Assembly: GCF_900005765.1 (NCBI RefSeq)
Contig: NC_041686.1
Location: forward strand, 992,001-1,056,000
Origin: Plasmodium relictum
Lineage: Eukaryota; Apicomplexa; Aconoidasida; Haemosporida; Plasmodiidae
Length of the DNA: 64,000 nucleotides
Reading direction: 5' to 3'
Within the stretch, counting starts at the first letter, position 1. Each line of letters begins with the position of its first letter. The notes beneath the pieces were generated by a model, which saw nothing but the letters and a program-made list of their open reading frames with translations, had not been told where the DNA came from and made no database searches. Shown one piece after another: positions 46,586-60,474 of this stretch. The position numbers and the translations under genes were made by a program.

Positions 46586-47944
46586 TTAGTTTTTCTCTAC
46601 TCCGAATGTTAGAACTTTATAGTCCATATTTTTTATATTGATTAGTAATGCTTTTGGTGAAATATCAAAGCTTGGAAGACATACTAGTAGTGGCAATTTC
46701 TTTTCATTATTATCATTTTGAATATATTCTATTTCTAATTTAGAACAATTTCCATTAATAAAAATATGAGGATATGTATTATCATGTTGTATACAAAATG
46801 GATCGTTTTTTGTAAAAGGATAACAACCTAATGTATCAGGTGAAGTAGGAGATAAAATTCTACTTTTTGCTATCATTTTCAATGCTTCTATTTTACTATT
46901 TTTAGAATAAGAAATAATGTTATTAACAGGCTCACCAGACATACAGCAAATATTTATATTATCAATTGTAAACATATATGGATTTGTAACACACTGAAAA
47001 GAATTATAATTTTTTGATTTTCTAAAAAATAAATTAGGAAATGGTTGTTGAGGTAAGTATGAATCACTAGGATCTTTTTCCCCAGGCATTAAATCAACAT
47101 AAACAGCAGAACATAAAGAAGAAATGAATACATCAATTGCATTTAAACTAGTTTCATCATTATCTATATTGCTGAGACTATTACCAACTATTACTAGTCG
47201 AATCAGATTTTCAGATATACTTATATCTCCATGTAACCCTAATATAAAATTTCTTAATAATGATATGTTATTTATATTTTTATTTAATTCACTTATATAT
47301 AATCCTGATACAAATAATAAATATTTATCATCATTACTAATACATTTGGGTATTTCTAATTTTGGCAAATAAGAATAGATTAATTCTTCTACATAAAGCG
47401 AACCATTACTCATTCCTTGACCCTTTACTATTAATGTTAACCCAGTAACATAATGATCATTATTTATATTTCCTTCTAATTTTAATCTTGCTGTTTCATC
47501 TTCTAAAAATAAGGCATCTTCTTCATGTGAAAAATTGACAAGAGTTTCAATAGTATTTATTTCACTTAAGTATTCTTTTAGAACAGATGGTCTCAATTGC
47601 ATTTTTTTAAAAAGTGTTCCTATACAATAGCATTTTTCATTAACTTTTATTTCTTTTAAATAATTTAATACATTATATTCATCCTTATCCTTTTTTTCAT
47701 CATCTTTTAATGTTTCTATTGTTTTCATTAATAAATTTTTCATTATTTTAATTCGAAGACAATATATTTCACTGAATTGTTGTGTATACGTAGGATTTAC
47801 TAACAAAAACTCCTTAGAAAGATTTTCATAATTAAAATGTTTTATTTTTATTTTTTTATTTACATGTAGCTCATTTTCATTTCCATTTTCATTCATGTGA
47901 TTAATTATATCTTCAACGTCTTTATTAGTTATTTGTGTATCCAT
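46586..47944 (-). CDS. POLD2: DNA polymerase delta small (regulatory) subunit
   Basis: This is the B-subunit of replicative DNA polymerase delta, which links the catalytic subunit to the other accessory subunits. It is a single exon of 452 residues (human POLD2 is 469). An N-terminal segment, YTQQFSEIYCLRI, is followed by the OB-fold (CYCIGTLFKKMQLRPSVLKEY, LEDETARLKLEGN, VTGLTLIVKGQG). The inactive calcineurin-like phosphoesterase domain comes next: LLFVSGLYIS, LVIVGNSLSN, then the family hallmark MPGEKDPSDSYLPQQPFPN, and NICCMSGEPVNNI. The C-terminus has DPFCIQHDNTYPHIFINGN. Metal-ligand residues of active phosphoesterases are not retained, as is normal for B-subunits. There is no long Asn-rich insert; only residues 15-30 and a loop near 400 are low complexity. 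The start Met is the first in the frame after upstream stops. Confidence 0.95.
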   Translation of the reverse strand: MDTQITNKDVEDIINHMNENGNENELHVNKKIKIKHFNYENLSKEFLLVNPTYTQQFSEIYCLRIKIMKNLLMKTIETLKDDEKKDKDEYNVLNYLKEIKVNEKCYCIGTLFKKMQLRPSVLKEYLSEINTIETLVNFSHEEDALFLEDETARLKLEGNINNDHYVTGLTLIVKGQGMSNGSLYVEELIYSYLPKLEIPKCISNDDKYLLFVSGLYISELNKNINNISLLRNFILGLHGDISISENLIRLVIVGNSLSNIDNDETSLNAIDVFISSLCSAVYVDLMPGEKDPSDSYLPQQPFPNLFFRKSKNYNSFQCVTNPYMFTIDNINICCMSGEPVNNIISYSKNSKIEALKMIAKSRILSPTSPDTLGCYPFTKNDPFCIQHDNTYPHIFINGNCSKLEIEYIQNDNNEKKLPLLVCLPSFDISPKALLINIKNMDYKVLTFGVEKN

Positions 47945-49985
47945 TACTATTAATTCTATATAAGGATAGAGATTTGAAAATAAAAAATTACATTACTATT
48001 ATAGTATATACATACAAATATAAATTTTTACTTAATAAAAATATGTCGTATTTTTTTTTTTTTTCTTTATTATTCCTAAAATTTCAAATATATAATTTCT
48101 AAAATACATAAAAAGTATTTATTTTATGTAAATATAATAAATTAATCAAATAATCATTTTAAAATTAAAAAAATTTAAATATATATGAATATATATATGG
48201 CTCACTTAAAGTTCAAATATTTATTTTTTAATTTATAACTACATTTTTAATTACTATTCAAAAAGTAAAAAAAAAAAATACATAATGAATTTTATATAAT
48301 TTGAAAGAATTAAAACCTATTTTTTTTTCATATTATTTTTTCTTTTTAGTTCTTATATATTTCTTTTGTTTTGTAGAAATACTTTTTTTTTTTATGAAGA
48401 AAATAATGTATTAATATGAATATTTATCTTAATTATTAAAATTATAATTAGAAAAATTATCCAAATTTATTAAATGTACTAAATTCTTTGTATTAAATGA
48501 TTCTTCTATTTTGCTAAATTATAAGTTACTGTGATAATTTTTTTTTTTTTTTGTTACTTTAAAATTGTCCTAATTATGAACAAGAAAATTCTATTAAAAG
48601 AAATAAATGATATCTATCATTACTGTATGTGGAGAAAAACGATAATTTATAAGAAACAGTAAAATAAATATTTAATATTCTATATGAATATTATATACCT
48701 ATTCTATAAAAAAAAGTCAATTTTGAAATAACAAAAAAAAAAAAAAAAGAAAAAAATATATATGAATATTTACAAGAATTTATAAAATATTAAATGCAAA
48801 TTTATATTTCTTTTTTTATAGAAAAAGGAGAAAAAGCTTAAATACTTTTTTTTTTCTAATTTTTTTTTCCTTTTTTTATTTTCATTAATAAAAATATGAA
48901 AAATTATATTTTTCTTCTAAAAAAGAGATGATTTTGTAATAATTTATATTTTATTATTTTTCATATGAATTCTAACAGTAACTTTTTTATCCCTCTTGTC
49001 TTGGAATGATAAAATACTTTTATTAAAGAAAAAGAAAAAAAAAATGATAATTAAAGCTTTAGACAATTTTTATGTGCAGTTATTCTTTGAAGAAGTAAAA
49101 TAGGAGAACCTATTTAATTCAAACATCTACTAAAATTTTTTTTTTCACATGTTTATTTTACACAGTAAAAAATAATAATTATATTATTAAAGATTTTCAT
49201 TTTTTTTTTTTAAATAATTATGAAAAATTAAGTTTTTTAATAAACATTATTTTTTAATTTTAAGTAACAGTAAGATAAAAGTATATAATTTATACTAAGG
49301 GAAATTCTTTAGTAAATAAAAATAATATATACAAAGTACGTTTTTTTTGTTCAAAAAGTTATAAAGATAAATATAATTATTATATTACAATGTACTTTTA
49401 AATATAAAGATATAAAAATATGTTTTTCAAAAAAAAAAAAAAAAAGAGATTGCATGAAAATTATTAAATGAATTAATATGCATCTATATACTACAAATAA
49501 TAGAAAAAATTAGGATAGGAATTCTTTCGTAATTTTTTTATTAATATTTTGAATACTTTCAAATAATTTTCCCTAAAATTAATAAAAGCAAAAGTTTTAA
49601 TTTTGTATTACAAAATAATATTCTTCACATATTAAAAAAAAAAAAATTTATTTTCAGGTTCTATAATTCTTTGTCTAAAAAATAATTTAGGTTCTCTAAA
49701 ATAATTAGAAAAAAAAAAAAAAAGATTGATAAAAATATTTTGTAATTTTATAATTTTATTTATTATTTTTTTATTAATTTATTAAAATTTTAAATATACA
49801 TATTTCCTTCTTTAATCTTAGTATATTTGATGTATGATCCTTATACTTATTTTAATAAATCTATAAATATTTATTACTAATTTGTCTGATTTTTTTTTTT
49901 TAATTTTTTTTGTTTAATTGTTCTACCAAAGAAAAAAAAATATATTCCTCTTTTTTTTATGATATGATATACATTAGTAGAATAG
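47945..49985. promoter_or_regulatory. Divergent intergenic region (POLD2 / AK9-like)
   Basis: These 2.04 kb between divergent genes must hold both promoters. They are AT-rich with homopolymers. No ORF over 60 codons or RNA-like island stands out. Confidence 0.6.
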
Positions 49986-52900
49986 ATGGAGAACAATTTT
50001 GATATATTATTTCCTGACAATAAGGATATAAAAAACATAAAACAATACTGTGAACAAGGTGATTTAAAATTTGAGAATGATGAATTAAAAAGAGAAAGAG
50101 AAAAAATAAGAAGTAATAAAGCATTTATTAATTGTGTTAAGAATATATGGACAAATATTTTAAATAAAAAATTAGATGATAAGTTTACGAAAGTTGAATA
50201 TTTTAAAATTATGTTAAGAATATGTAAAGTTTTGATACCTCAATTTGAAATAAAGGAAATTGTAAAAATAGTTAATGATGAGTGGAATAATGATTCTAAA
50301 GGAAAAAAATTTTTAGATTTTCAATCTTTTTTTAATGCTTTTTTTGAATTGTCAGATATTTGGACACCAACTATAAATGCAGAAGATTATGCTCACTTTT
50401 TAAAATCATTATTTTATAGGATTACATATATTGAAATAAAAAAAAACAATGGAGAAGTTATCAAAAAGAAACCCATGATAATGATACATTTTAGAAGAAA
50501 AGAAGAAGAGAAAAGATTATCATTGTATAATTTATCAAGTAATAAAAAAAATGAAAAATCAAAACAAAACGACTTATTAAAAAATATTAAATCACTAAAA
50601 AAAATGTCTGGAGAAATAGAAGAATTTAAAAAACAATTTACAAAAAGATTAAGTGAAAATTATCAACTTCAGGAATCCTTCTTATATAATGCTGATGAGG
50701 AAGAAGACATTATAGATGAAAACTTATTTGAAAATTTATTAAATAATAGGAATAACGATTCTTATTTACATAGAAATATTATACTAATGGACGTGAATGA
50801 TATTAATCCTTTAGAATATATTGATAGTGATGAAGAAAATAACAACTCATTAGAAAAACAGCAAAATAAATATATTACCCCAAATATAAGCTCAAATAAT
50901 GCAACAATTAAATATGGTAAAGAAATATATATATATATATATATATGAAAAATGAAAAATAAAATAAAAATAAAATAAATGCTAAACATATTTATAGATT
51001 ATAAAATAAATAAAATGTTTAATTATACTTTTTATTTTATAGAAAAATCAAAGTTTGATCATGAAAAAATAAATAATAAAGTTAAACTTAAAGAAAATAA
51101 AGAAAATGAAAATACTAAAAAAAATAACAGGAGTAAAATATATGAAAACGATATAAAATATTCCTTTAAAAAAAATAATCTCAATTTATGTAATAATTTT
51201 ATTTCCAATAGAAATTCATATACTTCAATGAATTTATTAAATGAAAATGAAGTCGAACAAGATGTTGAAAAAAAAAGGAGGAAAACAGATAGTTCTATAC
51301 TAAGTGATTTATATAAAATGAAAATAGGAGAAAATAAAATTGAATCAAGTAAGAATAATGAAATGGAAAAAAAGGAAAGATTACAATTAGAAAATTCTTT
51401 TCTTATTGATGGAATAAATTTCTCTGAATTCACAAAAGAATGTAAAATAATTGATGCTGATAAATTAAATGAAGAAATTAAGACAGAGGAAAATGAACTA
51501 CCTAGTGATATTTTGGTATCAGAAAAAAAACATTTTTTAGAATTAGATACATGCATAGATTTTGATGAAAAAATATATAAAAATGAGAAAAAAAAATTAC
51601 TAGACAAAGATGAAGAAAAAAAAAATGAGAATAAGGATGAAAAAGTTGAAGAAATCAATAAAGAAGGTAAAAAAATGTCAAAAGAAGGAAAATTAAATAC
51701 TAATAAAGAACAGGAAAATATCTCAGAAAATGTAAAATCCCAAAAAAAAAAAAAAAAGAAAGGAATCACTTCAAATAAAATAAATGATGATTTAGATAAA
51801 ATAAAAGAAAAATTAGATTTAAACAATGATAAACAATCAATGGAAGAGTTCAAAGAAAGTTTTAAAAAATTGGATAAAGACAAGAAAAAAAAAAATAATG
51901 TGAAAAATATATATGATTCTGATGATGAATATGTAGATGTCTTAAAAGATAATTTAAAAGATAAAAACATATACTTAAGAGATGAAACTGATATAAATAA
52001 TGATATTAAAAAAAAAAAAAAATTGGATAAGCATGATAAAAAAAAATTAAGTGGTATATTTTATGATACAAGAAACGAAAAAGATACATGCAAAGCAAAA
52101 AATTATTTAGAAAATGAAAAAAGGACTTTAGAGGAGTTAAAGCAAAAAGAAAAGGGAAGATACAAGGAATTAAAAAAAAAAATGCATTCTATAAACGATG
52201 ATGAGTTAATAAATGATAATAAAGAACTTTTAGATAGCCAGAATAATATCATAGATAGTTTAAATAGCCATAAGGGAAAAAAAGAGAAAACTAGCGATTA
52301 TATTAGTGACTCCTTTAAAATAAAGAAGTTATCATTTGAAGAATTAGACAACGAAATGAATAAAAATTATACGGAAGAAATAAACAAAGATACGAACAAA
52401 ATATTAAGTAATGAACTGAATACAAAATTACAAAATGAAATAAATGAAGAAATTTATGATAATACAAGCAATAAAACACTAATAGAAACTGAAGAAGAAA
52501 AAGAAATAAGAGAACAAAGAAGCTTATTAACTACTGTAAAAAAAGAAATTTCTGATAAATTGGAATCATATGATCAAAATTTTGATATTTTTATAAAAAA
52601 AATTAAAAGGGTAAGTATTTTAAAAGATGTTGAAAGCGAAAATATTTCAAATGATGAATATTCACAACGAAATAATTTAATAATTGATCTAGGAAGTAAA
52701 ATTAATGAATTGGAAATAGATAATTTAAATACAAAAAGTGTTTTAATTGAAAATTTAGAAATAAAAAAAAATAAAAATGAAAACTTATTTAATGGCATGA
52801 GTAAAACATTTTATGAAATGAATAAAATATTAAATGATACAATTATCAAAAATGAAATGAAACATTTAGAAAAAGAAAATCAAAAAAGATCATCTCTTGA

Positions 52901-55900
52901 AGTAGATAAAAAACTAAAACTAGGAAATGAATATGAAAATGAAGAAAAAAAGAAATTATATGATGAGAATGAAATAATCTACATGTTATATAATGAAAAT
53001 GAAGAAAAAGATATTCCTTTTAGAGAAAATGAAGCAATAAATAAGTTATATGATGAAAGTGAAGTAAAGGATAAGTTATATAATGAGAGTGAAGATAAAG
53101 TATATAATGAAAATAAAGTAAAGGATAAGTTATATAATGAAAGTGAAGATAAAGTATATAATGAAAATAAAGCAAATGATAAGTTATATAATGAAAGTAA
53201 AGGTAAAGTATATAATGAAAATGAAGTAAAGGATAAGTTATATAATGAGAATGAAGATAAAGTATATAATGAAAATAAAGCAAATAATAAGTTATATAAT
53301 GAGAGTGAAATAAAAGATAAGTTATCTAATGAAGGTGAAGTAGGAGATAAGTTATTTAATGAAAGTAAAATAATAGATAAATTGTACGATGAAAATAAAA
53401 TGAAGGATGAGTTATATAATAAAAATGATGTAAAAGATAAGTTACATAATGAAAATGAAGCAAATGATAAGTTATACATTGATAATGAGACGAAAGGTAA
53501 GTTACATGATAATAATCAAATAAGAAGTAATTTATGTAATGAAAATAAGACTGATATGTTAAATCAGCATAATAAAACAAAAGATAAATCACGTGATGAT
53601 AACGAAATAAAAAATGTATTATATAATGAGGGTGAAATAAAAAGAAAACTCCAAGATAAATCTGAAATAAAATACAAAAATAAAATATTTTATGAGGAAA
53701 AGTTAAAAGAAATTAAAATGACTCATGAAACAGGAACACCTAAGAAAAAATTTAAATTTCTACTTATAGAAGATGTAAATAAAATGAGAAACTTTATAAA
53801 AATAAATAAAAAAAGGAAAAGAGAAAATTTCATAATAATATCAAATTCTCATAAAAATATATATAATTTAATAAAAAAATTAAAAGTTGAATTTATAGAA
53901 CCATCAATAGTACTGAATAGAAATCTTAAATTAGAAAAAGAATTTTTATCTCCATTAGGAAAATTAATTAATACTGATTTAGAAAATGGAAAGTACATTG
54001 ATTTTAAAAAAATATTAGATATAACATTAGAATATATTAATACAATTATCTCTAAAAATAATGGTTATGTTTTATATTTAAATGAACACTTTATGGAATA
54101 CCTAGAATACTTTCTTTCTAAATTAAAAAAATTGTCTTCTCTAAACTATATTAATTACATTCATTTTTTAAATTTAAATTTTTTAAAAAATGTAAAAAAT
54201 AATAAAGAAATAAATATTAATGATTTTTTATTAAAGGATAAAAATTTAATTTTAGAGAATCCATTCAAAGATGCTTTCCCAGTATTTTGCATAATTCTAA
54301 AAAATTATAGAAACATAAAGTAAAAATTAATAAAAATCAATAAATAATTAAATAAAATATTTCCTTTTTAGAATAATATTGTTGTAATTAACTTTTTTTT
54401 ATTTTTTTAGTTTTAATTATGAGGGATCATATTTTATAAAGGATATTTATGAAAATGTATTTAATCAATACAAAGAAAAAGTTTCTAATCCATTTGAAGT
54501 TGTGAAAACAAAAGGAAATGATGAGAAAGCAAATATTAATAATCAAATAGAGAAAAGTGGAAATCCAACTGAAGATATTAAAATAGAAAGTAATGAAATC
54601 AATGAAGAAGAAAAAAAAGGTAATAATATAAATGAAACTAAAAATGAAAATGAAAATGAAAAAGAAGAAGAAAAAGAAGAGGAAGAGGAAGAAGAAGAGG
54701 AAGAGGAGGTTAAAGAGAAAGCTAAAGAGGAACATAAAGAAAAAGAAGAGAAAGAGGGAGAGAAAAGAGAGGGAGTAAAAGAGCACCAAAAAAAAAAGAA
54801 GAAAAATGATGGAAATGCATGTGAATCCCAAGACAAAGAGGAAAATTCTTATATAGATAAAAAGGAAGATGTAGATAAGGATGAAACTACTGATGAAGAT
54901 TCTTTAAGTATAGAAAGTGCAGAAAAATATTACTTTGATGAAGTAGAAAATAAAGAAAAAGGAAGAGAAGAATATAATGAAGAGGAGAAAGAAGAGGAAG
55001 AGGAAGAGGAAGAGGAAGATGAAGAGGAAGAGGAAGATGAAGAGGAAGATGAAGAAGAAGATGAAGATGAAGAAGAAGATGAAGATGAAGAAGAAGAGGA
55101 AAGTAGTGAAGAGATATATAATGAAGATGGAGAAAAAAGTGAAAAAAAAAATAAGAAAAATATTCATTTGTCGAATATAGAAGAAAGTGAATATGACAAA
55201 GTAAGAGAAGATAGTCAAAAAATTGAAAAGCAAGCTAACATTTATAGTATAAATGTCGATAATATAAGTGAAAAATATTTTGATTTAATGAATGAAGAGA
55301 TAAATTACATTTATAAGTGTATTAACCCTGAACAATACTATCAAAATTATTATAAAGACTTAAAAAATTACTACAACGATATAAAGTTTGAAAAGGAAAT
55401 TTCCTTGATTCTTTCACATTTTAAAAAATTATTAAAAGCAAATAATGGTGATGATAAAATAGAAAGTGAACAAATCTTTAATGAAACAATAAAGATTAAC
55501 GAAGAAGACAAATTAAATAATATGAACCATGGAAAGGTAGAAGATATCATAGAAGTAAATAAGTCAAATAATGAAGAAAAAAACGAAATAAAAGTTTTGA
55601 ATGATGATTTAAAAAATTTAGAAAAAATGGAAAAGCAATTACTACATATATTGGTGAAAGCTTTCAATATAAAAACAATACATATAGATGAAATTGAAAA
55701 TAATTCTATCTACAAAGTTTTTTACGTTAATATGATTAAAAACAATTATTCTTATTATTTAAAAAATAACTATTTCCCATATAAATATAAAAAAAAAAAT
55801 AATAGTAAAAATAAGGATAAATATAATTTCCTTATAACAAATTTAAAAAAAAAAGAAGAATCATCAAAATTAATTTTAAATAAAGAAAATGATTCTATTG

Positions 55901-58900
55901 TAAAAGAGGAAACTTTGGGAAATAAAAATAAGAATATAAATAATTATTATAGACACTGGAATAATTATTATATATATTGTCCGGTTTCTTACATAAATGA
56001 AAATAAATTAATAAAAGGAAATAAAAGATTTACAGTCATTTATAAAAATAGAGTGTATATGTTAGAAACTTATGAAAAGATGAATGAATTTTTAAAATAT
56101 CCGAAATTTTATTCTAGTAACAAAATAAAAGAATCGATAAATTTTTGTGTAGTAATTTATTTACCAAATAACGATATAAAGAAAAAAATTTTTAATTTGT
56201 TTAAATTTTATGATAAATTAACACATATTGATATAGACGAATATTTTAAATATATTTTTGAAAAAATGGATGAAGAAAATGAAGAAAATCTCAATATTCA
56301 TTTATTTGAAGCTAATCGTCTGCTTGAAGGCAAAATGGTTTCTTCATTATTTATAGTTAGATATATATGTAAGAAAATGAATAAAATTCACAATTTTAAT
56401 GTGTATATAATGAAAGAAATCATATTATGCTTAAATGAATTCAAAAACAATTTTGACAATTTACTTAAAAATAATACATCTGATACCTCAAAAAATATAC
56501 AAAGCTTTAGGGAAGATATTCATGAGAAAAAAAAAGTAAAAAAAAAACATTTCGATCTTATAATAAAAATAAAATCTTTTTATAATCTATTAATGATAGA
56601 AAGAAATGATGAAAAAGAGTCTAATTTTAAATATATAATTAATGAACTTTTTAACGCACAAAGTTTAGACAGTGTAAATGAATCATTAAGTAAATTAATT
56701 ATTTTAATTGATGAAGTATTCTACATGGAAAATGAAAAATATAAAATTCAAATTGAAAATGATAATATTAAAAAAAAGGAAAATAATTTAGAGAAATTTA
56801 AAGATGATTATAAGGAAAAAAATAAGATTTTATATAACGAAAATGCTATATCTACATATTCAAATAACAATTTTATTATAAGTGGGTTACCATTAAATAA
56901 TAAAATTTTTTTTTATTTAAAAAAAATGAATGTTGAAATTGATAACATTATTGCATTTAATATTAATAATAAAAAAAAAAAAGTTATTAAGAGTTTCAAG
57001 TATAATATATCTCAGACTATTGACAATGCTTTGGATAATTTTAGTAATTACAACTCTATGTATTTATACAACAAAAATTATAAAAAAGAGATAGAAAAAC
57101 TAAAAAAAGAAAATTACAACGTTCACTTTATAAATATCAGTGAAAATATTTATAGTTATTTAAACGAAATAAGAAAAATCATAAATCCATTTATTCATTC
57201 TTATCTTAATTATAATTCTGTATTAGATGATAATACATTAATTGATGAGTTAAATAAAGGCTATACTAATGTGTACTGTCCATACATTTTAAAAAAGTAT
57301 AATTGGTTGTATAAATGTAAGAACAATGTCAAATTAATATATGATGAAAAAATACATTTTTTGTCAAATGCTTATAATGCTTTTTTATTTAATCAGAATA
57401 TTAGATTTTATTTACATAATTATAATATTCCTCCATTAAGGATATTATTATTAAGTGATAAAAACTGTGATTTCAAAGATGAAATTAATAGTATTAGATA
57501 TAAATTTTCTCTAAAATATATAGATATAGAACTCGAATTTATAAAAAACTTTAAATATATATGTATATATATAATTAAATATATATATGCTTTTAAAATA
57601 TGTAAATATAATAGTGAAAAAGAATATTCAAGCAATCATTCAGTGGATACTTTGGCTTTATTTAACTTTCAAAAAACGATTTACTTAAATAATGAAGATG
57701 TATTGTTTCTAGAAAATAATATTAATAAAGTTAATATATCTAAAGATAATAAAATTTTCGAGGAAGAAAAAATATATGATATAATATTTACCTTAATTAA
57801 ACCATCTAACTTAATTTTAAACCTTGCTAAAATTTTGACAGTACGATTTATATTGCATGAAAATTTAGAGAATTGTGTTATTAAATTTAATTATACAAAA
57901 AATAGCATTTTCAAAATACTAGATAAAAGTAATCTAGAAAAAATTTTAAAAAAACAAAGAGATATTTTACCCTGTAGCTCAAATAGTAACATAATAATTA
58001 TGTCAAATGAAAATTTTTCTGAAAAGGAAAAAATATATAAACAAGAACAAGACCAGCTAAGTTCGAAAGTTTCATTAAATATAAAAAATGAAGTAGAAAA
58101 TAAAAATGTAAAAAAAGGCATAATAAATAATTCTAACGAAAAAAACAATATTGAGAAAAGCTTCTCTAATAAAAATAATGTTGACGAAAATAATTTTGAC
58201 GAAGTACAATATAGTGAAGATGATTATGATAAAAACAGTTCTAAAGATGAAGATTCATCAGATAATTCTGATAACTATTTTTGCTACAATAAAGATATTA
58301 TGAAAGTAAAAAATATCCAAAAAATATTTTTAAAGAAAAATGAAAAAAAAATACTTTATAGTAAATATAAATTTTTAGAGGAAAAGCTATTAAATTCATT
58401 TGAAAAAATATTAAAATATTCTTTTCGTGTACCAGAGCATATAATTTATTTAAGATGCGAAGAACAAGAATCATGGGAAAAATCAGAATATTATAAATTA
58501 AAAAAAAGTGTAATTGAAGAAGAGAGTAAGAAGAAGAAATATATAGATGAAATAAAGAGAGTTTCTAGAAAAAACAAAAAAGTTATTGATTATTTAAAAA
58601 ATAATACTAATATATGGAACATTAATATAGGGAAAATGCACATAAAATCAGTGAAAACACTAATAGAAAATAGATTAAATGAAATTCTACAATATAGAAA
58701 TAATTTATTTCATCAATTAAATATAAAAAGAATTGATAAAATTTGGGCAACATTTTTAAAAAATAATAATTATGCAAAATTATCAAATTTTTATTTTTAT
58801 TCTCCTGTTGACATAGATAATATTGTAGATATAGACACAAATTTCATAATTTTATATAATTCCTTTTTATTTTATTTTAGAACAGAATATGAATTAAATA

Positions 58901-60474
58901 AATTTATTAAGAACCCACTATACTATTTAACGCAACTGAAACCGGATCCTTCTTTTGTTCTGCCTTTTATATTTATTTACTCAAATATAGAACTAGAAAA
59001 TATGTGTGTGGAATTAATGAAAAATACAAAATGCATAATAATTAACAAACAAAATTTAATATCATTTGGTTATCAAATAAGTAAATATAAAAAAGAAATT
59101 GAAAGCAATAATATAAATAACAACCAGTTAATGGAATTGTTGTATATAAGAATGAATCAATATGATGTTTTATCACATGGGTGTATCTTATATAACTTTC
59201 CTTATAACAGAAGTCAGTTAGATCTAATTTTAAAAAATAAGAACATGCCACATTTAATTTTTATAATTAAAGAGAAATTTATCAATAAAGATGAAAATTT
59301 GAATGATGTAAATAAATTAATAGTGAATAAATATAATAACAGCATATCAAAAAGTGAAAATAATATGGATAAAAGTTTTTTATCAGAGAATAATAATGAT
59401 AATGAAATAGTTCATAATTTTTATTCATTTATAGATAATATAGAAAAAGAATTTAAAAAATATAATAATATTATTTATGTAGAATACACAAATATATGGA
59501 GAACGAAATATCAAATAATTAAAAATATAGAAGAACAAATAAAAAACTATCAAAGATATAACAGATATAAATATAATAACAAGACAGCATACTTTAAAGG
59601 ATTTAATATGTATGAAAAAAGAAATTATGAGAATGAAATAAAATTTAATAATTATTGCATAGTTACGTATAAAAATAAAAATGTTCTACTGAAATGCAAC
59701 ATATTTAATAATTATACTATATATCACAATGATTCCTTTTATTTAGTTAATAGCTATGATGATGTTTTAAAATTTAAAAAAAATCCTGAAGCATACATAA
59801 ACTTAGAATTACCATTTGAAAAATTAGAGAAAATGAATGAAATAAATGAAAATATGAAAATGGAAAATGATGGTTTTTGTTTGGTTAGCTTAGTTGATGA
59901 ACAAAATTTTGTTAAAGGAGATAACAAATATTGCATCAAATATGAAAATAAATTTTATTTGTTTCAAAATGATGAAAAAATGCAAAAATTTATTAATAAT
60001 TATAATAATTATTTAAATAGTCAAAATATTTTTGATATAATTATTGAAAAAATGAAAAATAAAAATGATGTCAATACGTTAATTTATTTAAAAACATATT
60101 TGTATGAAATTTTATGTCAAGCTTTATATGAGTTAGGAAAGCATAGGCCACTTTACCCTGGTTTAAGTGTAAAATTAAGTGCAATAAAATTTTTGGCCTT
60201 ATTTTTTTACAAAGAAAATAAATTATTTTCAATTCCTCTTAGAAAAAAATATCAAAGTACTTTTCAAGCTTTTTTGACTAATTGTGAAATACCGATGAAT
60301 ATACAAAAACTAAAAGAAAAATTTGAAAAAGTTAATGTAAACAAAAATCAAAGCATAAAAAAGCCTACTAATAATTGGACAAAAAGGGATATTGAAAAAT
60401 ATGAAAATTATATAAATTTATATGATAAAATAATTTATTCTCAAAATAAAATAAATAATAATAAAGCTCCTTAA
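49986..60474 (+). CDS. Giant AK9-like protein, probable axonemal component, 3 exons
   Basis: Three long frames join into one gene: 49986-50916, 51043-54319 and 54411-60474. Phases match (1 then 2), giving about 3423 residues. Residues 1-150 resemble the EF-hand-like module of flagellar proteins (VNDEWNNDSKGKKFLDFQSF, FELSDIWTPTINAEDY). At the end of exon 2 is a degenerate nucleotide-kinase-like fold: FIIISNSHKNIYNLIKKL where a P-loop would be, then GKYIDFKKI and NGYVLYLNEHF in place of DGFP. Exon 3 repeats a short AK9-type module four times, starting near 55975 (YCPVSYINENKLIKGNKRF), 58790, 59655 and 59874 (FCLVSLVDEQNFVKGDNKY). The C-terminus (PLYPGLSVKLSAIKFL, IPLRKKYQSTFQAFL) also fits adenylate kinase 9-type proteins. 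A decapeptide repeat and a Glu-rich tract separate the parts. No intact P-loop is seen, so enzyme activity is doubtful. A role in the male-gamete axoneme is inference. Confidence 0.7.
53025..53640 (+). repeat. Degenerate 30-bp (decapeptide) repeat array in the AK9-like gene
   Basis: About 20 tandem units encode variants of xDKLYNESEx, with four 24-bp variants (EDKVYNEN type) interleaved so that part of the array has a composite 54-bp period. The array is in frame with exon 2. It is predicted to be highly charged and probably helical or disordered. Confidence 0.9.
54607..55110 (+). repeat. Glu/Asp-rich low-complexity tract in the AK9-like gene
   Basis: Two blocks of GAA/GAG/GAT codons (about 54607-54780 and 54960-55110) encode nearly pure Glu with Lys, then Glu/Asp. 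The segment has unusual purine asymmetry: the plus strand is almost all A and G. It probably forms an acidic disordered linker. Confidence 0.9.

Noticed and set aside
51059-51970. 303-residue minus-strand frame
   Set aside because: It lies opposite the Lys/Glu-rich part of the AK9-like gene. Ser/Phe/Leu monotony is the expected shadow of AAA/GAA-rich coding sequence.
52979-53479. 166-residue minus-strand frame with tandem repeats
   Set aside because: It is the antisense reading of the decapeptide array. Repetition is inherited from the real gene on the plus strand.
50979-54323. A separate gene starting at the Met in 50979-51042
   Set aside because: Those codons lie in a short intron. A good acceptor at 51041-51042 joins exon 1 in phase, and the 3' end joins exon 3 in phase.
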